A stretch of DNA of 64,000 bases, taken from assembly GCF_016587355.1 (NCBI RefSeq), contig NZ_BNJF01000004.1, forward strand, positions 186,001 through 250,000, written 5' to 3'. The DNA is from Ktedonospora formicarum (GTDB taxonomy: Bacteria > Chloroflexota > Ktedonobacteria > Ktedonobacterales > Ktedonobacteraceae). A program made the position numbers and the translations under genes. Positions 52,592 through 61,629 of this stretch are shown one piece after another. The notes under the pieces were generated by a model. That model was given only the letters and a program-made list of their open reading frames with translations, did no database searches and had not been told where the DNA came from. Position 1 is the stretch's first letter; each line of letters starts with the position of its first letter.

Positions 52592-52730
52592 GTGTAAATT
52601 TGCTCGCGCGCATTGGGAGGAAATTTGCGCGTGCCATGGGCTGGCGCGACATTGTGTCGCTACGTCAAAGAGGCCGAACCTCCCGCATAATGAGCGAAAT
52701 TCCTCCCAATGCGTGCGAGCAAATTTACAC
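52592..52730. repeat. 139-bp MITE-like element
   Basis: The ends GTGTAAATTTGCTCGC and their complement form inverted repeats of about 35 bases with small differences, with a 60-base centre. It has no coding capacity and lies between the acyltransferase stop and the right arm of the larger inverted repeat, so it seems to have inserted within that element. Confidence 0.75.
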
Positions 52731-52826
52731 TCGGCTTTAGGTCATCCAGGAACGCCGTGTAGCTCTTTTGGGCTAGATTCCTATTCCGACTTTCTGTTCC
52801 AACTGTGGGCAACCCCCAGATACGGA
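52731..52826 (-). repeat. Right arm of the roughly 95-bp inverted repeat
   Basis: Inverted partner of 49684-49778: read on the minus strand it gives TTGGAACAGAAAGTCGG and CGTTCCTGGATGACCTAAAG. Together the arms define a segment of about 3.1 kb (49684-52826). Confidence 0.7.
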
Positions 52827-52961
52827 AAGGGCGTACTTAGAATGTGTTCTTTGCTAGTAAGCATGCAAGAGTCATAAGTATCTAGTACCTGGATGACGCT
52901 GTTTTTCGAGCTTGCGAAACTGAATGTAAGAGATTATTGCCTTATTTTAAAGGATGTAAAA

Positions 52962-54632
52962 GTGGTAGACTACATAGGGCAGAAACTAGGGAACTATACG
53001 CTCAAGCAGCTTGTAGGACGAGGCGGCTTCGCGGAAGTCTATGAAGGCGAACATATCTATCTCAAGACGCCAGCCGCCATTAAAGTCCTGCACGCGCAGC
53101 TTTCGGGAGAGGATGACATTGAGAGCTTTCGGCGAGAAGCGCAGTTCATCGCGCATCTGGTGCACCCCAACATCGTGCGTGTCCTTGATTTTGGGATTGT
53201 GGAACACGTTCCGTTCCTGGTGGTGGACTATGCGTCCCATGGCACGCTCCGCCAGCGCCACCCGCGCGGCACGCGCCTCCCCCTCTCCACTATTGTGCCC
53301 TACATCAAGCAGGTTGCCGCCTTACAGTACGCGCATGACGAGCGTGTCATCCACCGGGATGTGAAGCCTGAGAACATGCTGCTTGGTCGCAAGGACGAGG
53401 TACTCCTCAGCGATTTCGGGATCGCGCTGGTCGCGCAGAGTTCGCGCTACCAGAACACACAGGATGTCATTGGCACTGTAGCCTATATGTCACCAGAGCA
53501 GATCCAGGGCAAGCCGCGTCCCGCCAGCGATCAGTATTCACTTGGCATCCTCATTTACGAATGGCTCACAGGGGATCGTCCCTTTAACGGCTCCTTCACG
53601 GAACTATGTACGCAACACATGTTCGCCACTGTGCCGCCCATGCGCGAGAAGTTGCCCACAGTTCCAGCGGAGGTGGAACAGGTCGTGACAACCGTGCTGG
53701 CGAAGGAGGCCAAGCAACGCTTCGGGAGTGTTCAAGCATTCGCCAATGCTCTTGAGCAAGCCAGCCAGGGACGTTCCTCATCTCCCTCAGTTGAGCCATC
53801 CTATCCTGTCACACCCTCGATCCAGCCAGCACCAGCCTTGCAATCGACGGTTTACCAGCCTAACGTGCCTGCTCCGCTTGAGCAAGTGGCGTCGCCTACG
53901 CCAACACACACTCCATCCACACCCTACGCACAGTCAACACAGCAGCCGCAGCAGGCGACCCAAAGCCCACCAATGACGCCCGCCGCGACCTCTCTGCCCG
54001 ATAGCATCCGTAATCAAGCTTCTGGTGATGCCAACGCGCAGGCATCGCAAGTGCAGAAGCCGCTATCTAGCGCCTGGGGACTCAGCCGCACACAGCTTAT
54101 TGCCATGGTTGTTGGAGCATCCCTTGGTGGCTTCCTCGAAATTTCGAGCTACGCTGCCATTCATGCTACCGCATTTTTTTGGATTTTTTACGATTATCCC
54201 TTTGCTTCCTATTGGACCATAATTGCCTTTTTTGCTCTGATCCTCTTCCTGGCGACAAAGTATGGTCCCTGGGTTGCGATTGTCGCCTCATTTGTTCCCG
54301 TGATCGTGGATATAGCTCAGTTTCATTTGTTGAATGGCCATTTCAACCTTATTGTGTCAGAGTGCATTTCCACTCTACTTTTGGGTTTTATCGCCGGACT
54401 GGCATTCGTGGTCACACGTGGCAACTATCGTAGTGTCAAAGCCATTGGCTTGAGCACCCTTGGCGTGACTGTCTTTGTGTTTGGTAGTGGTCTTCTAGCA
54501 GAACCCATCTTCTTCTATAATTCAGGGGCATACTTCTTCTCTAGCGTCTTGTATTACATTATTGCCCTGGTTGTGCTGGGCGTCTTACTCCTGATCTCGA
54601 ACAGATTTAGCCCACACAGCACCTTGCGATAA
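52962..54632 (+). CDS. Membrane Ser/Thr protein kinase (Hanks type)
   Basis: A 556-aa kinase. From the GTG at 52962 (AAAGGATG upstream): GRGGFAEVY glycine loop, AAIKVLH with the ATP-binding Lys41, HRDVKPEN with catalytic Asp133, DFG with Asp151, and GTVAYMSPEQ. A Pro/Ser/Gln-rich linker (about 265-370) follows, then five or six membrane helices to the C-terminus. An ATG at 52893 in the same frame lacks a ribosome site. Kinases with a C-terminal membrane domain in place of a sensor domain are typical of Chloroflexota-type genomes. The substrate is unknown; the neighbouring two-component system is separately flanked by repeats. Confidence 0.92.
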   Translation: MVDYIGQKLGNYTLKQLVGRGGFAEVYEGEHIYLKTPAAIKVLHAQLSGEDDIESFRREAQFIAHLVHPNIVRVLDFGIVEHVPFLVVDYASHGTLRQRHPRGTRLPLSTIVPYIKQVAALQYAHDERVIHRDVKPENMLLGRKDEVLLSDFGIALVAQSSRYQNTQDVIGTVAYMSPEQIQGKPRPASDQYSLGILIYEWLTGDRPFNGSFTELCTQHMFATVPPMREKLPTVPAEVEQVVTTVLAKEAKQRFGSVQAFANALEQASQGRSSSPSVEPSYPVTPSIQPAPALQSTVYQPNVPAPLEQVASPTPTHTPSTPYAQSTQQPQQATQSPPMTPAATSLPDSIRNQASGDANAQASQVQKPLSSAWGLSRTQLIAMVVGASLGGFLEISSYAAIHATAFFWIFYDYPFASYWTIIAFFALILFLATKYGPWVAIVASFVPVIVDIAQFHLLNGHFNLIVSECISTLLLGFIAGLAFVVTRGNYRSVKAIGLSTLGVTVFVFGSGLLAEPIFFYNSGAYFFSSVLYYIIALVVLGVLLLISNRFSPHSTLR

Positions 54633-54674
54633 GATATCTCGGGTTCAAAAGCTTCCTAGTAGCTTGACTTTGTG

Positions 54675-55060
54675 GTGCGCCCTTTAACGATGTGAAAGAT
54701 TGCTCCATCCAGAAGGAACCGTCCCTGGACAACGGGACGAGGACCACACAGCAGGCGTCAACGAGCGGCACTCGTTGGGGTCTGAAGCCTGCGGACAAAC
54801 GTTCGGCTACTGCGAGCCACACAGCGGTTGACCGACCAGTCCTGTGCCCTATGCTAACGCGAGGAACCTGCGTTTGAGGCGTCGTTACGAGCAACAGGTG
54901 AAAGTGGCTGAGACACCTGGCCCAAAAAGGGATGGTGGGGGGTCTGCCGGGCTACAAACTGTGCAGATGTTGTCCCTGATCCACCCGGCGTAGAGCAGGC
55001 AGCTACGGGGCACTATCAGCTTTCACATTGGAACTGGGGAACGCTCATACCACCTTGCCT
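54675..55060 (+). pseudogene. Group II intron remnant (5' part of domain I)
   Basis: The sequence starts GTGCGCCC, the usual first bases of a bacterial group II intron, and continues with TGTGAAAG, GGTCTGAAGCCTG, GAGGAACCTGCG and CAACAGGTGAAAG blocks that resemble domain I of such introns. No reverse-transcriptase frame or domain V follows; at about 55060 it runs directly into the duplicated monooxygenase segment. It is a truncated intron that marks the duplication breakpoint. Identification is from memory of typical sequences. Confidence 0.5.
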
Positions 55061-55063
55061 CCG

Positions 55064-55409
55064 CTGTGAGGATGGCTCGAAGCAGGAGATTACCTGCGAT
55101 GAACTGTACACCCTCATTGGCTATGGTCCACAGGCATCCTTGCTGGAAGAAATGGGGCTCGTCGTCAATAATCACTACCTGGGAGCGGTAGACATGGACT
55201 ACGATGGAGAAGCACATCGTCCTGGTGCGACCAGCCCGTATGGACGTGAGCGAGTCTCTCCTGGGTACTTTTGCTTCGGGATCAGGAATAGCTTCAATCC
55301 CAATGAAGTGCTGCTTAATGGGTTGCTTTTTCGCCTGCCTCAACTCGTGGCAGGCATCGTGCTTCGAGCGACGGAAGTGGCCGCTCGTCAGCAAGGAGGA
55401 CGAGCATGA
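55064..55409 (+). pseudogene. C-terminal fragment of the monooxygenase-like gene (copy 2)
   Basis: In frame, this encodes the last 115 or so residues of the flavoprotein at 28405-29994 (DELYTLIGYGPQASLLEEMG, then GYFCFGIRNSFNPNEVLLNG) with a few substitutions. It has no start codon or FAD-binding domain. It belongs to a duplicated segment of about 1.1 kb (copy 1 from about 29648). Confidence 0.85.
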
Positions 55410-55987
55410 GAACGATTCTCTATCTGGTTGAGGAATCTGGGCGAAAGGCGCAGTTGGTCCAGATCGACGAGGATGTGCTCATCAATAGCCGTTGGCTGCC
55501 AACGGGACACTACCAGGTGGAGATCAAACGCAAACTCCTTGGTGGCGTTCGCTTTCATGACGGGATCAAACCTGCCTATGATGAAGGGCAACTCCTTCAT
55601 GATCTGGAGCAGAAGGGCTTCTTCTCGGCGCGCCCGTTCACCGTGCGACGTCCCTATGATCCTAGTTGCGATGCCTGCACCGCAACCTTGTATGTCTCAT
55701 TTTGTCGTGTCTATGGGCTTGATCCGGTTGGGCTGTTTCGGCAAACCTACCCACCTGCTCCGGGCGCACGTTTCATCGACCCTCCATTTCCCCTTCTGGA
55801 ACGTCTTGCGCGGTGGGAAGGCATTTCCATGCCGTCCTTCTGGGGTCGAACTCACTTTCATCATCTCTTGCGGCGGGCTCAAGCCACAGCCACAACTCGT
55901 CACACGCCTCATCCAGACACCCATTGGCAAGCGTCTGCGATGACACCTCCATCTGAGCTGTCCAGAAGAGGCAAGCTCCCGTATTGA
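55406..55987 (+). CDS. Hypothetical protein of a duplicated pair (copy 2)
   Basis: A 193-aa protein nearly the same as that at 29991-30572, keeping the same start overlap with the upstream fragment and the motif YDPSCDACTATLYVSFCRVY. Differences are scattered conservative changes (for example TLLYLVEEP versus TILYLVEES). The frame is intact even though the upstream flavoprotein copy is truncated, so this protein may still be made if a promoter is present. Confidence 0.65.
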   Translation: MRTILYLVEESGRKAQLVQIDEDVLINSRWLPTGHYQVEIKRKLLGGVRFHDGIKPAYDEGQLLHDLEQKGFFSARPFTVRRPYDPSCDACTATLYVSFCRVYGLDPVGLFRQTYPPAPGARFIDPPFPLLERLARWEGISMPSFWGRTHFHHLLRRAQATATTRHTPHPDTHWQASAMTPPSELSRRGKLPY

Positions 55988-56008
55988 ACCTCATCTTCCA
56001 TCTCATTG

Positions 56009-56065
56009 ACCCAGCGCTCCTTCCTCTGACGAAAAAGCAGGAAGGAGCGCTGGGTGTTGTTGTTG
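56009..56065 (+). terminator. Perfect 17-bp terminator hairpin (loop orientation B)
   Basis: The stem ACCCAGCGCTCCTTCCT and its complement (56009-56025 and 56039-56055) are identical to 30594-30640, but the loop is CTGACGAAAAAGC, the exact reverse complement of the other copy's loop. The following GTTGTTGTTG is unchanged. Homology between the two segments ends about 56180. Confidence 0.85.
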
Positions 56066-56336
56066 CATCACACGAAGAAAGGGAGAAGTGAAGCACACAC
56101 AATGGAAGAGGCGCAGAAGTAGGAGAAACGTCGAGAATGAGCCGAAACCGGGCCGGCCCTGTCTATGCCATAACGGCCGTTTTCCCCTAGACAACTTCGG
56201 CCCTCTCGTGACGTTTCTCCCACTGCGGCACCCCTTCCATTGCGCGTGCTTTGCTTCTCCCTTTAGGATAGGCACAGGACCCACCGCTCTCGTTGGTTGC
56301 GAGAAGAATCTGTGTGGGTTGAAGGATTGTGTTGCT

Positions 56337-56516
56337 ATGACCTCAATTGAGCGAACTGCTTACCCTCGGTTCACCCGCGCCCCTTCCGTCAAGGAACTGC
56401 GGACGCTCTATACTCCGACTCCAACGGATATCGCATTTGTTGCCACCACTGCTCGTGGGCCAGCCCAAAAATTTGGGTTAATGATCTTGCTCAAAGTCTA
56501 TCAGCGCCTGGGGTAG
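56337..56516 (+). pseudogene. tnpA: N-terminal stub of a Tn3-family transposase
   Basis: MTSIERTAYPRFTRAPSVKE and LRTLYTPTPTDIAFVATTARG match the first 60 residues of Tn3-type TnpA. The frame ends exactly where the 42-bp inverted repeat of the padR element begins (stop created at 56514-56516). The remaining roughly 900 residues are not found on the other side of the element, so a deletion accompanied or followed the insertion. Confidence 0.8.
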
Positions 56517-56709
56517 AGGTAGCTCTAAGATAAGTCATATTTTAGGAAATAGCGTATTTTTGTTCTCATTTGCTTCTTCTCATTGCTTCTCTCGTGTTTT
56601 GACAAGGATTTAGAGCCTCTATTGACCTGAATCCAGTCCGTTCATACTCAAGGGCCGGATTTATCCCATTGAACAAGGATGGGGCGCACCTTGACGTTGG
56701 TTTCCTCTA

Positions 56710-56758
56710 TTGACAAACATTCTACTTCGTTATACTATATACTTATACGTACTAAGTA
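56710..56758 (+). promoter_or_regulatory. Promoter and possible operator of the padR operon
   Basis: TTGACA (56710-56715) is a consensus -35 box; TATACT at 56731-56736 or TACTAT at 56733-56738 can be the -10 (15 or 17 bases spacing). An imperfect palindrome, TACTTATACGTACTAAGTA, overlaps the likely start of transcription and could be the PadR operator, giving autorepression. Confidence 0.65.
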
Positions 56759-56785
56759 ATGCGAAGTAAAGATGAGGAGCTTCTC

Positions 56786-57112
56786 ATGCGTATTACCTCC
56801 AACTCGCTTTCAGATCTGGGACGGTTCTCCGATCCCTCTTTGCTAATTCTTTCCAGTTTGGCGAGTGGACCCAAACATGGCTATGCTATGATTCAGGATA
56901 TTGAGCAATTCTCTGGCACGCGTCTAGAAGTAGGGACGCTCTACGGAGCGATTGCCCGTCTGGAGAAGCAGGGCTGGATCGAGGCCTTGGAAGTGATTGA
57001 GCGTCGTCGCCCCTACCGTCTGACAGGGGAAGGGAGAGCGGTCCTTCAGCAACAACTTGCCACACTGAGTAAGGTCGTAGCAACCGGGTTGCAACGGCTT
57101 GCCCCCGCCTAA
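56786..57112 (+). CDS. PadR-family transcriptional regulator
   Basis: A 108-aa winged-helix regulator. LLILSSLASGPKHGYAMIQD, TLYGAIARLEKQGWIEALE and RRPYRLTGEGRAVLQQQL are the signature helices and wing of PadR proteins. I chose the ATG at 56786 with GAGGAG six bases upstream; an earlier ATG at 56759 overlaps the operator-like palindrome. PadR proteins repress their own operon and respond to small molecules. The downstream membrane-protein gene is its likely partner. Confidence 0.9.
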   Translation: MRITSNSLSDLGRFSDPSLLILSSLASGPKHGYAMIQDIEQFSGTRLEVGTLYGAIARLEKQGWIEALEVIERRRPYRLTGEGRAVLQQQLATLSKVVATGLQRLAPA

Positions 57113-57139
57113 AGAACTGAAAAGAGTGGAGAGATCCGT

Positions 57140-57664
57140 ATGCGCGACACGAAATCGACCTTTTCCCAGCGCTGTGCTAGGTGCCTGATTCGCTGGTATC
57201 CCACGCGTTGGCGTAACCGATACGCCGAAGAAATGCTGCTGATTCTGGAAGACGCACCACCAACCTTCACCACGCTCTTTAATCTCTTGTTCTCTCTCTG
57301 TGATGCGTATCTTCATCAGGATCTGGTAAGGCGAAAAGAGACCGATGCAGTGTTCTCCGTACAGAGAGACGTTGGAGCGTCTATGAAATACATCGAAGCT
57401 GCGACTATTCTGTTAGGACTTCTCATTGGTGCTCTTGTTGGCAGCCTGATCCCGCTATACGACGGGAATGCGGCAATTTTCGGCGCGTTACTTGTGCCAG
57501 GCCTTGGCTTGTTGGTCCTTTTTTTCGTCAAGCGAAGGCGCAAGGCAATGTCCCTGGAGGAGCGGAATCGCCAAAACCAACTGATGCACCAACGGTATGT
57601 GGGAAGTGCTGAATCCAAGGCGGGTCAGATGCTTTTTCTCGTCGAGAAGTTCTTTCATAAATAA
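57140..57664 (+). CDS. Two-helix membrane protein, PadR companion
   Basis: A 174-aa protein with an N-terminal motif CARCLIRWYPTRWRNRYAEE, typical of small membrane proteins that follow padR in Chloroflexota-type and actinobacterial genomes, then two helices (AATILLGLLIGALVGSLIPL, AIFGALLVPGLGLLVLFFVK) and a basic, charged tail. GGAGAG precedes the ATG. It lies 27 bases after padR, so both form one operon. The function is unknown; companion proteins are thought to act at the membrane under PadR control. Confidence 0.75.
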   Translation: MRDTKSTFSQRCARCLIRWYPTRWRNRYAEEMLLILEDAPPTFTTLFNLLFSLCDAYLHQDLVRRKETDAVFSVQRDVGASMKYIEAATILLGLLIGALVGSLIPLYDGNAAIFGALLVPGLGLLVLFFVKRRRKAMSLEERNRQNQLMHQRYVGSAESKAGQMLFLVEKFFHK

Positions 57665-57676
57665 TCACAGGTAATT

Positions 57677-57714
57677 GGCTCTTGAGTATGAATAGACCAG
57701 AATACTCAAGAGCC
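57677..57714 (+). terminator. 13-bp hairpin after the padR operon
   Basis: GGCTCTTGAGTAT (57677-57689) and ATACTCAAGAGCC (57702-57714) pair perfectly with a 12-base loop. The sequence is close to the GGCCCT-type ends at 33787, 35453 and 56636-56655, so it may be a relic of that repeat family that now acts as a terminator. Confidence 0.6.
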
Positions 57715-57977
57715 ATTCTCTTCTCATCAGCTTGTTGAAAGATCTAGCATCATGTCAGTCAGTCTGATACGCTATTTCCTAAAATATGACTTATCTTAGA
57801 GCTACCTCAACCTATGGGTGCGCCACAACTTTTTGCAACCAGATACATTGAAGGATTTGCGTCAACAAATACGAGCGAGGAGGGCCAATCTCCCATTACG
57901 CGGCGAGGGCCGGCCGGATTGCCATGCAGGCATGTTCCGACCGACCCTCGCTCAGTGTGGAAAGTTGAGCTGTTCTC

Positions 57978-58301
57978 TCACTCGTCCCAGCGGAAGCCGG
58001 GGTTGTACGGCCCCATCCGCAGCCTCTTGGTTCCGTTCGGCCCCGTGAGGTCGAGGTTCATGGCCATCCCCAATGACTTGGGGCGAACCGAACTCTCGGC
58101 CAGGTGGTATTGACCGCCGCTGAGGCTCTCGACCTGCTCGTTGAGCCAGGCGACGAATGCAGGGTCGCCCGTCAGCCCTCGGAAGACAGGACGCAGGAGG
58201 TTGTAGCCGTCGACCTGGGGCAGCTTTCCCTCAGCGAGCGCACTTGCGATGCCCATATAGGTATCTCGGTGTCCTGCCAAGTACTGCGGAAGCTGTGCCA
58301 T
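57978..58301 (-). CDS. Small hypothetical protein
   Basis: A 107-aa protein, MAQLPQYLAGHRDTYMGIAS onward, with GGAAGGGG before the ATG at 58301. The first 65 residues are helical; the rest is polar and basic (MNLDLTGPNGTKRLRMGPYN). No membrane segment or known motif is seen. GC content is higher than in the neighbouring repeats, suggesting a separate origin. Confidence 0.55.
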   Translation of the reverse strand: MAQLPQYLAGHRDTYMGIASALAEGKLPQVDGYNLLRPVFRGLTGDPAFVAWLNEQVESLSGGQYHLAESSVRPKSLGMAMNLDLTGPNGTKRLRMGPYNPGFRWDE

Positions 58302-58459
58302 GATGTTGCCCCTTCCCGGAGTGTGTTGAACGTGCTGTGCCTTGCAACTTCCCTACATCTGCTTTTTCGTGCTCGCTGAAACGGCGCGTTTGCAACGATG
58401 CCGCTCGCAATGCGTGAGGTGCAAATAAACCCCACCCGGTCAAATTGTGTGACCGTCAT

Positions 58460-58541
58460 CCACCTTTCAGCTAGCTCGTTAGCTGAAAGGTGGTTTTGGT
58501 ACTCAGCTTTAAGTCTAGCTCTTTTCTAGGAAAAGAGCTAG
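58460..58541. repeat. Two adjacent perfect hairpins upstream of the IS630 gene
   Basis: CCACCTTTCAGCTA (58460-58473) pairs with its complement to 58493, and CTAGCTCTTTTC (58515-58526) pairs perfectly with GAAAAGAGCTAG (58530-58541). Neither is followed by a long T-run. They lie in the gene-free stretch 58302-58650, where the left end of the IS630 element should also be. Confidence 0.6.
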
Positions 58542-58650
58542 GGGAAGAGAAGGAAGAATTTCCTCGATTCATGATCTAATGGCAGGAGTCTTCAGGCTCC
58601 CTAGTGCAATCGTGCAAAAGAAAGTAGGAAAGTTGCCGATATGAAAAGGC

Positions 58651-59121
58651 ATGCAACCTATTTTCATTCGACCACTGACCGAAAGCGAGCGAGCTCACAT
58701 CGAGGCAGGATTACGCTCCTGCTCGGCCTTTGTGCTACGCCGCTGCCAGATCCTTCTGGCTTCAGCTCGTGGAACGCGAGCCATCGCAATTGCGCAGCAC
58801 CTGGGCTGCGACGACCAGACGGTTCGCAATGTCATCAAAGGCTTCAACGAGCAAGGACTCGACGTGCTCAAAAAGACGTCTTGCCGGCCCCATCGGCTAC
58901 GTACCAGCATTCCCGACGAGAACCTGCCCGCTTTGCGGGATCTCCTCCATCGCAGCCCTCGCGACTTCGGCATCCAACGCAATCTTTGGTCCTTACCACT
59001 GGCAGCACAGATGTGTTTTTCGCAAGGACTTGTAGCTGCCCCGACCACTGGTGCCAGTGTTCGCCGCGCGCTCAAGCGGTTAGGTGTCAGTTGGAAACGG
59101 GCCAAGCACTGGATCACGAGT
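58651..59121 (+). CDS. IS630-family transposase, 5' exon
   Basis: MQPIFIRPLTESERAHIEAG begins the N-terminal helix-turn-helix region (SARGTRAIAIAQHLGCDDQT, NVIKGFNEQGLDVL) of an IS630-type transposase. The coding runs to ...KHWITS and is cut at 59121 by the group II intron, whose GTGCGCC start follows. The 3' exon resumes at 61630 with PDPEYVRKK; KHWITSPDPEYVR is the expected continuous sequence. Splicing would therefore restore the reading frame. The ribosome site is unclear. Confidence 0.8.
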
Positions 59122-59696
59122 GTGCGCCGCGTCGGTGCATATGAAATCTCCGTATGATACGGAAGAGGAAGAGAGTAAAGACCTCTAGGACAAGAGCTTA
59201 CCCGGAGCCGAAAGGCAAAGGTGGACAAGAGCATGCTCAAAAAGCGGAAGATGGAAGAAGGCATGTATTCCGTAGATCCGCAAGTCCTGTGTGCATGAAA
59301 CTCCGCAAGGAGGAGAGGTGAAGCTGGCCAATTGCTAAACCTAAGTTCCTGCATGATGTACATCCACATCCGTCAAACCATGTCTAAGATGACGACATCG
59401 AAAAACCGCAACCGGGCTGGTGTTGCGGCAAATCTCTCTTCGATGTGTGGCGGGTAGTGAACCCGATAAGGAACAAACAGGCACCTAAACACACTACACG
59501 TTTCATATGCGCAAAAGCGGGATCGCCTACACGTCACGAGACGCATGGCGACGGAACCCCCATAGTAAAGGTTCAAAGAGCAATGACGCTTGAAGAAGAA
59601 TGAAGGGGCAGCCTGCGAAGGCAGGCCAGAGTGCGTGAAAGATACCCACGCAGAGGGAAGGTATCAGGAAGTTCCTCAAGCATGGAGGTATGCGAA

Positions 59697-61525
59697 ATGC
59701 AGGGAACCGAAAAGCTTTTAGGACTTCTCCGTGAACGAGGCAAGCAGGGCTTGCCACTCCACCGCGTCTATCGGCAACTCTACAACACGAATCTGTATCT
59801 GAGCGCGTACGGTCGTATCTATCGCAACGCCGGTTCGATGACGCCCGGCGTGACAGAAGAAACGGCTGATGGCACATCACTGGGAACCTTTGACACCATC
59901 ATTACTGCACTAAGGCAGGAACGATACCAATGGCAACCAGCACGACGAACCTACATCCCAAGAAAACAGGGAAGAAAAAGAGGCCGCTCGGCGTGCCTGT
60001 TTGGAGCGACAAGCTCCTGGCTGAGGTTATGCGAATGATCCTCAATGCCTACTTTGAGGAGACATTCAGCGAGCACTCTCATGGCTTTCGCGAAGAATGG
60101 GGATGTCACACAGCCTTGCGAGAAATCTACTACACCTGGAGAGGCTGCACCTGGATCATCGAGGGAGACATAGCCGATTGCTTCGGCTCCCTGGACCATA
60201 GCCTCATCATCTCAGCACTCGCTGAGCACATCCAGGACGGACGGTTCCTCAATCTCGTCAAGAAATTGCTCGACGCAGGATACGTGGAGGACTGGAAACT
60301 GAATAAAACTCTTAGCGGTACACCGCAAGGTTCGATCCTCAGCCCGATCCTTTCCAATATCCTGCTCTCAAAATTGGACAGGTTCGTAGAAGCAGAACTC
60401 ATGCCACAATACAACAAAGGGGAGAAAAGAAGAGAGCATCGGGAATACAAAAACCTGATGCACCGCGCCTACCGCCTGAGAAAGAACGGGCAGAAGGAGG
60501 CTGCTCAAAAAGTAAAACAACAGGCTCAGAAACTCCCCTCACAAGACCCTCAAGACCCCGATTACCGACGACTGAGGTATTGCAGATACGCCGACGATTT
60601 CGCGTTAGCCTTTATCGGGCCAAAGGATGAAGCAGAAGCCATCAAACAGCGTCTCCGAACATTCCTGCTTGAAGAACTCAAGCTGAATCTCTCGGAAGAA
60701 AAGACGTTGATCACCCACACACGGGACAGCGCTGCCAAATTTCTGAATTACGAAATCGTCACGTTGCAAAGCGACACGAAGCAAACTCGAACGCGCGGAC
60801 ACAAACGCCGAAGTATCAATGGAGGAATCGGCTTAAAAGTCCCGCGAAAGGTTGTCGAAGACAAATGCCAGAGATACACGCGAAAGGGCAAACCGATCCA
60901 CCGAGCAGAACTGCTCAACGAGAGCGACTACACCATCATCGCAACGTATCAGCTTGAATATCGGGGGTTGGTGAACTACTACCGAATGGCCTACAACCTT
61001 CACACACTCCAAAAACTCAAATGGGTCATGGAGGACTCGCTGACAAAGACGTTAGCGCACAAACACAAGATATCTGTTCGCAAGGTCTATCAAAAATACC
61101 AGGCAGAACTGGATGTCAACGGAAAGAAATACAAGGGACTACAAGCTGTGGTCCCACGTGAAGGGAAGAAACCACTGGTAGCCACCTGGGGAGGCATCCC
61201 GCTCACCTGGGACGTCACTACACCCATAGAGGACAAGATAGAGCGATATCACTGGAAGCGGTCAGAACTCGAACAGCGGCTCCTGGGCCAGGTGTGTGAA
61301 CAATGCGGGGCCACCCGCATGACCTCGAAGATCGAGGTTCACCACATCCGAGCCCTCAAAGACCTGGAAAAGTACGATGGTCGAGAGAAACCGCAATGGG
61401 TTCAAATCATGGCCGCCCGCCAGAGGAAAACGCTCATCCTCTGCCATACCTGCCATATGGACATTCAACATGGACGCCCACACAGACGCAGCAAGGTATC
61501 ACGTTCACGGACAGGAGACACCTGA
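59697..61525 (+). pseudogene. ltrA: Group II intron reverse transcriptase/maturase with HNH domain, one frameshift
   Basis: The start is the ATG at 59697 with GGAGG upstream. The first frame gives TEKLLGLLRERGKQG and RRTYIPRK; near 59945-59985 a one-base deletion moves coding to the -1 frame, which continues KKKRPLGVP, SHGFREEWGCHTAL, GTPQGSILSP, YCRYADDFAL (the RT catalytic YADD), the maturase domain LEYRGLVNYYRMA, and a C-terminal HNH nuclease (CEQCGA, EVHHIRAL, CHTCHM). All domains are recognisable in about 609 codons. The frameshift lies in an A/G-rich stretch and could be a real mutation or a sequence error. Confidence 0.82.
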
Positions 61526-61535
61526 TGATGCTGGA

Positions 61536-61570
61536 AAGCCCGGTGCGTGGAAAGCGCGCACGCCGGGTTT
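61536..61570 (+). ncRNA. Group II intron domain V
   Basis: AAGCCCGGTGCG, GGAAAGC, then GCACGCCGGGTTT form the 34-base hairpin with an internal bulge that is the catalytic heart of group II introns. The following stem (about 61572-61629) should be domain VI with the branch adenosine. Confidence 0.8.
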
Positions 61571-61629
61571 GGAGGGGGCCGGTCAGAAAAAGGAGCAGCA
61601 ATGCCACCTTCGCTGGCCGGCTACCCTAC

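Larger units (their letters stand above)
56516..57808 (+). mobile_element. 1.3-kb element with perfect 42-bp inverted ends carrying padR and a membrane-protein gene
   Basis: Perfect 42-bp inverted repeats lie at 56516-56557 and 57767-57808 (outer end GAGGTAGCTCTAAGATAAGT). Between them are only a PadR regulator, its membrane companion, a promoter and two GGCCCT/GGCTCT-type repeats; there is no transposase. No clear target duplication is visible. It looks like a non-autonomous transposon that has captured a regulatory operon. Confidence 0.85.
59122..61629 (+). mobile_element. Group II intron inserted in the IS630 transposase gene
   Basis: The 5' end GTGCGCCGCG and 3' end CTACCCTAC fit bacterial group II introns, and removal of exactly 59122-61629 joins the transposase codons AGT and CCC in frame. 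Inside are the structured 5' domains, an intron-encoded protein gene, domain V (61536-61570) and domain VI. The intron is a ribozyme that splices out of the mRNA and can insert into new DNA with its protein's help. Confidence 0.88.
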
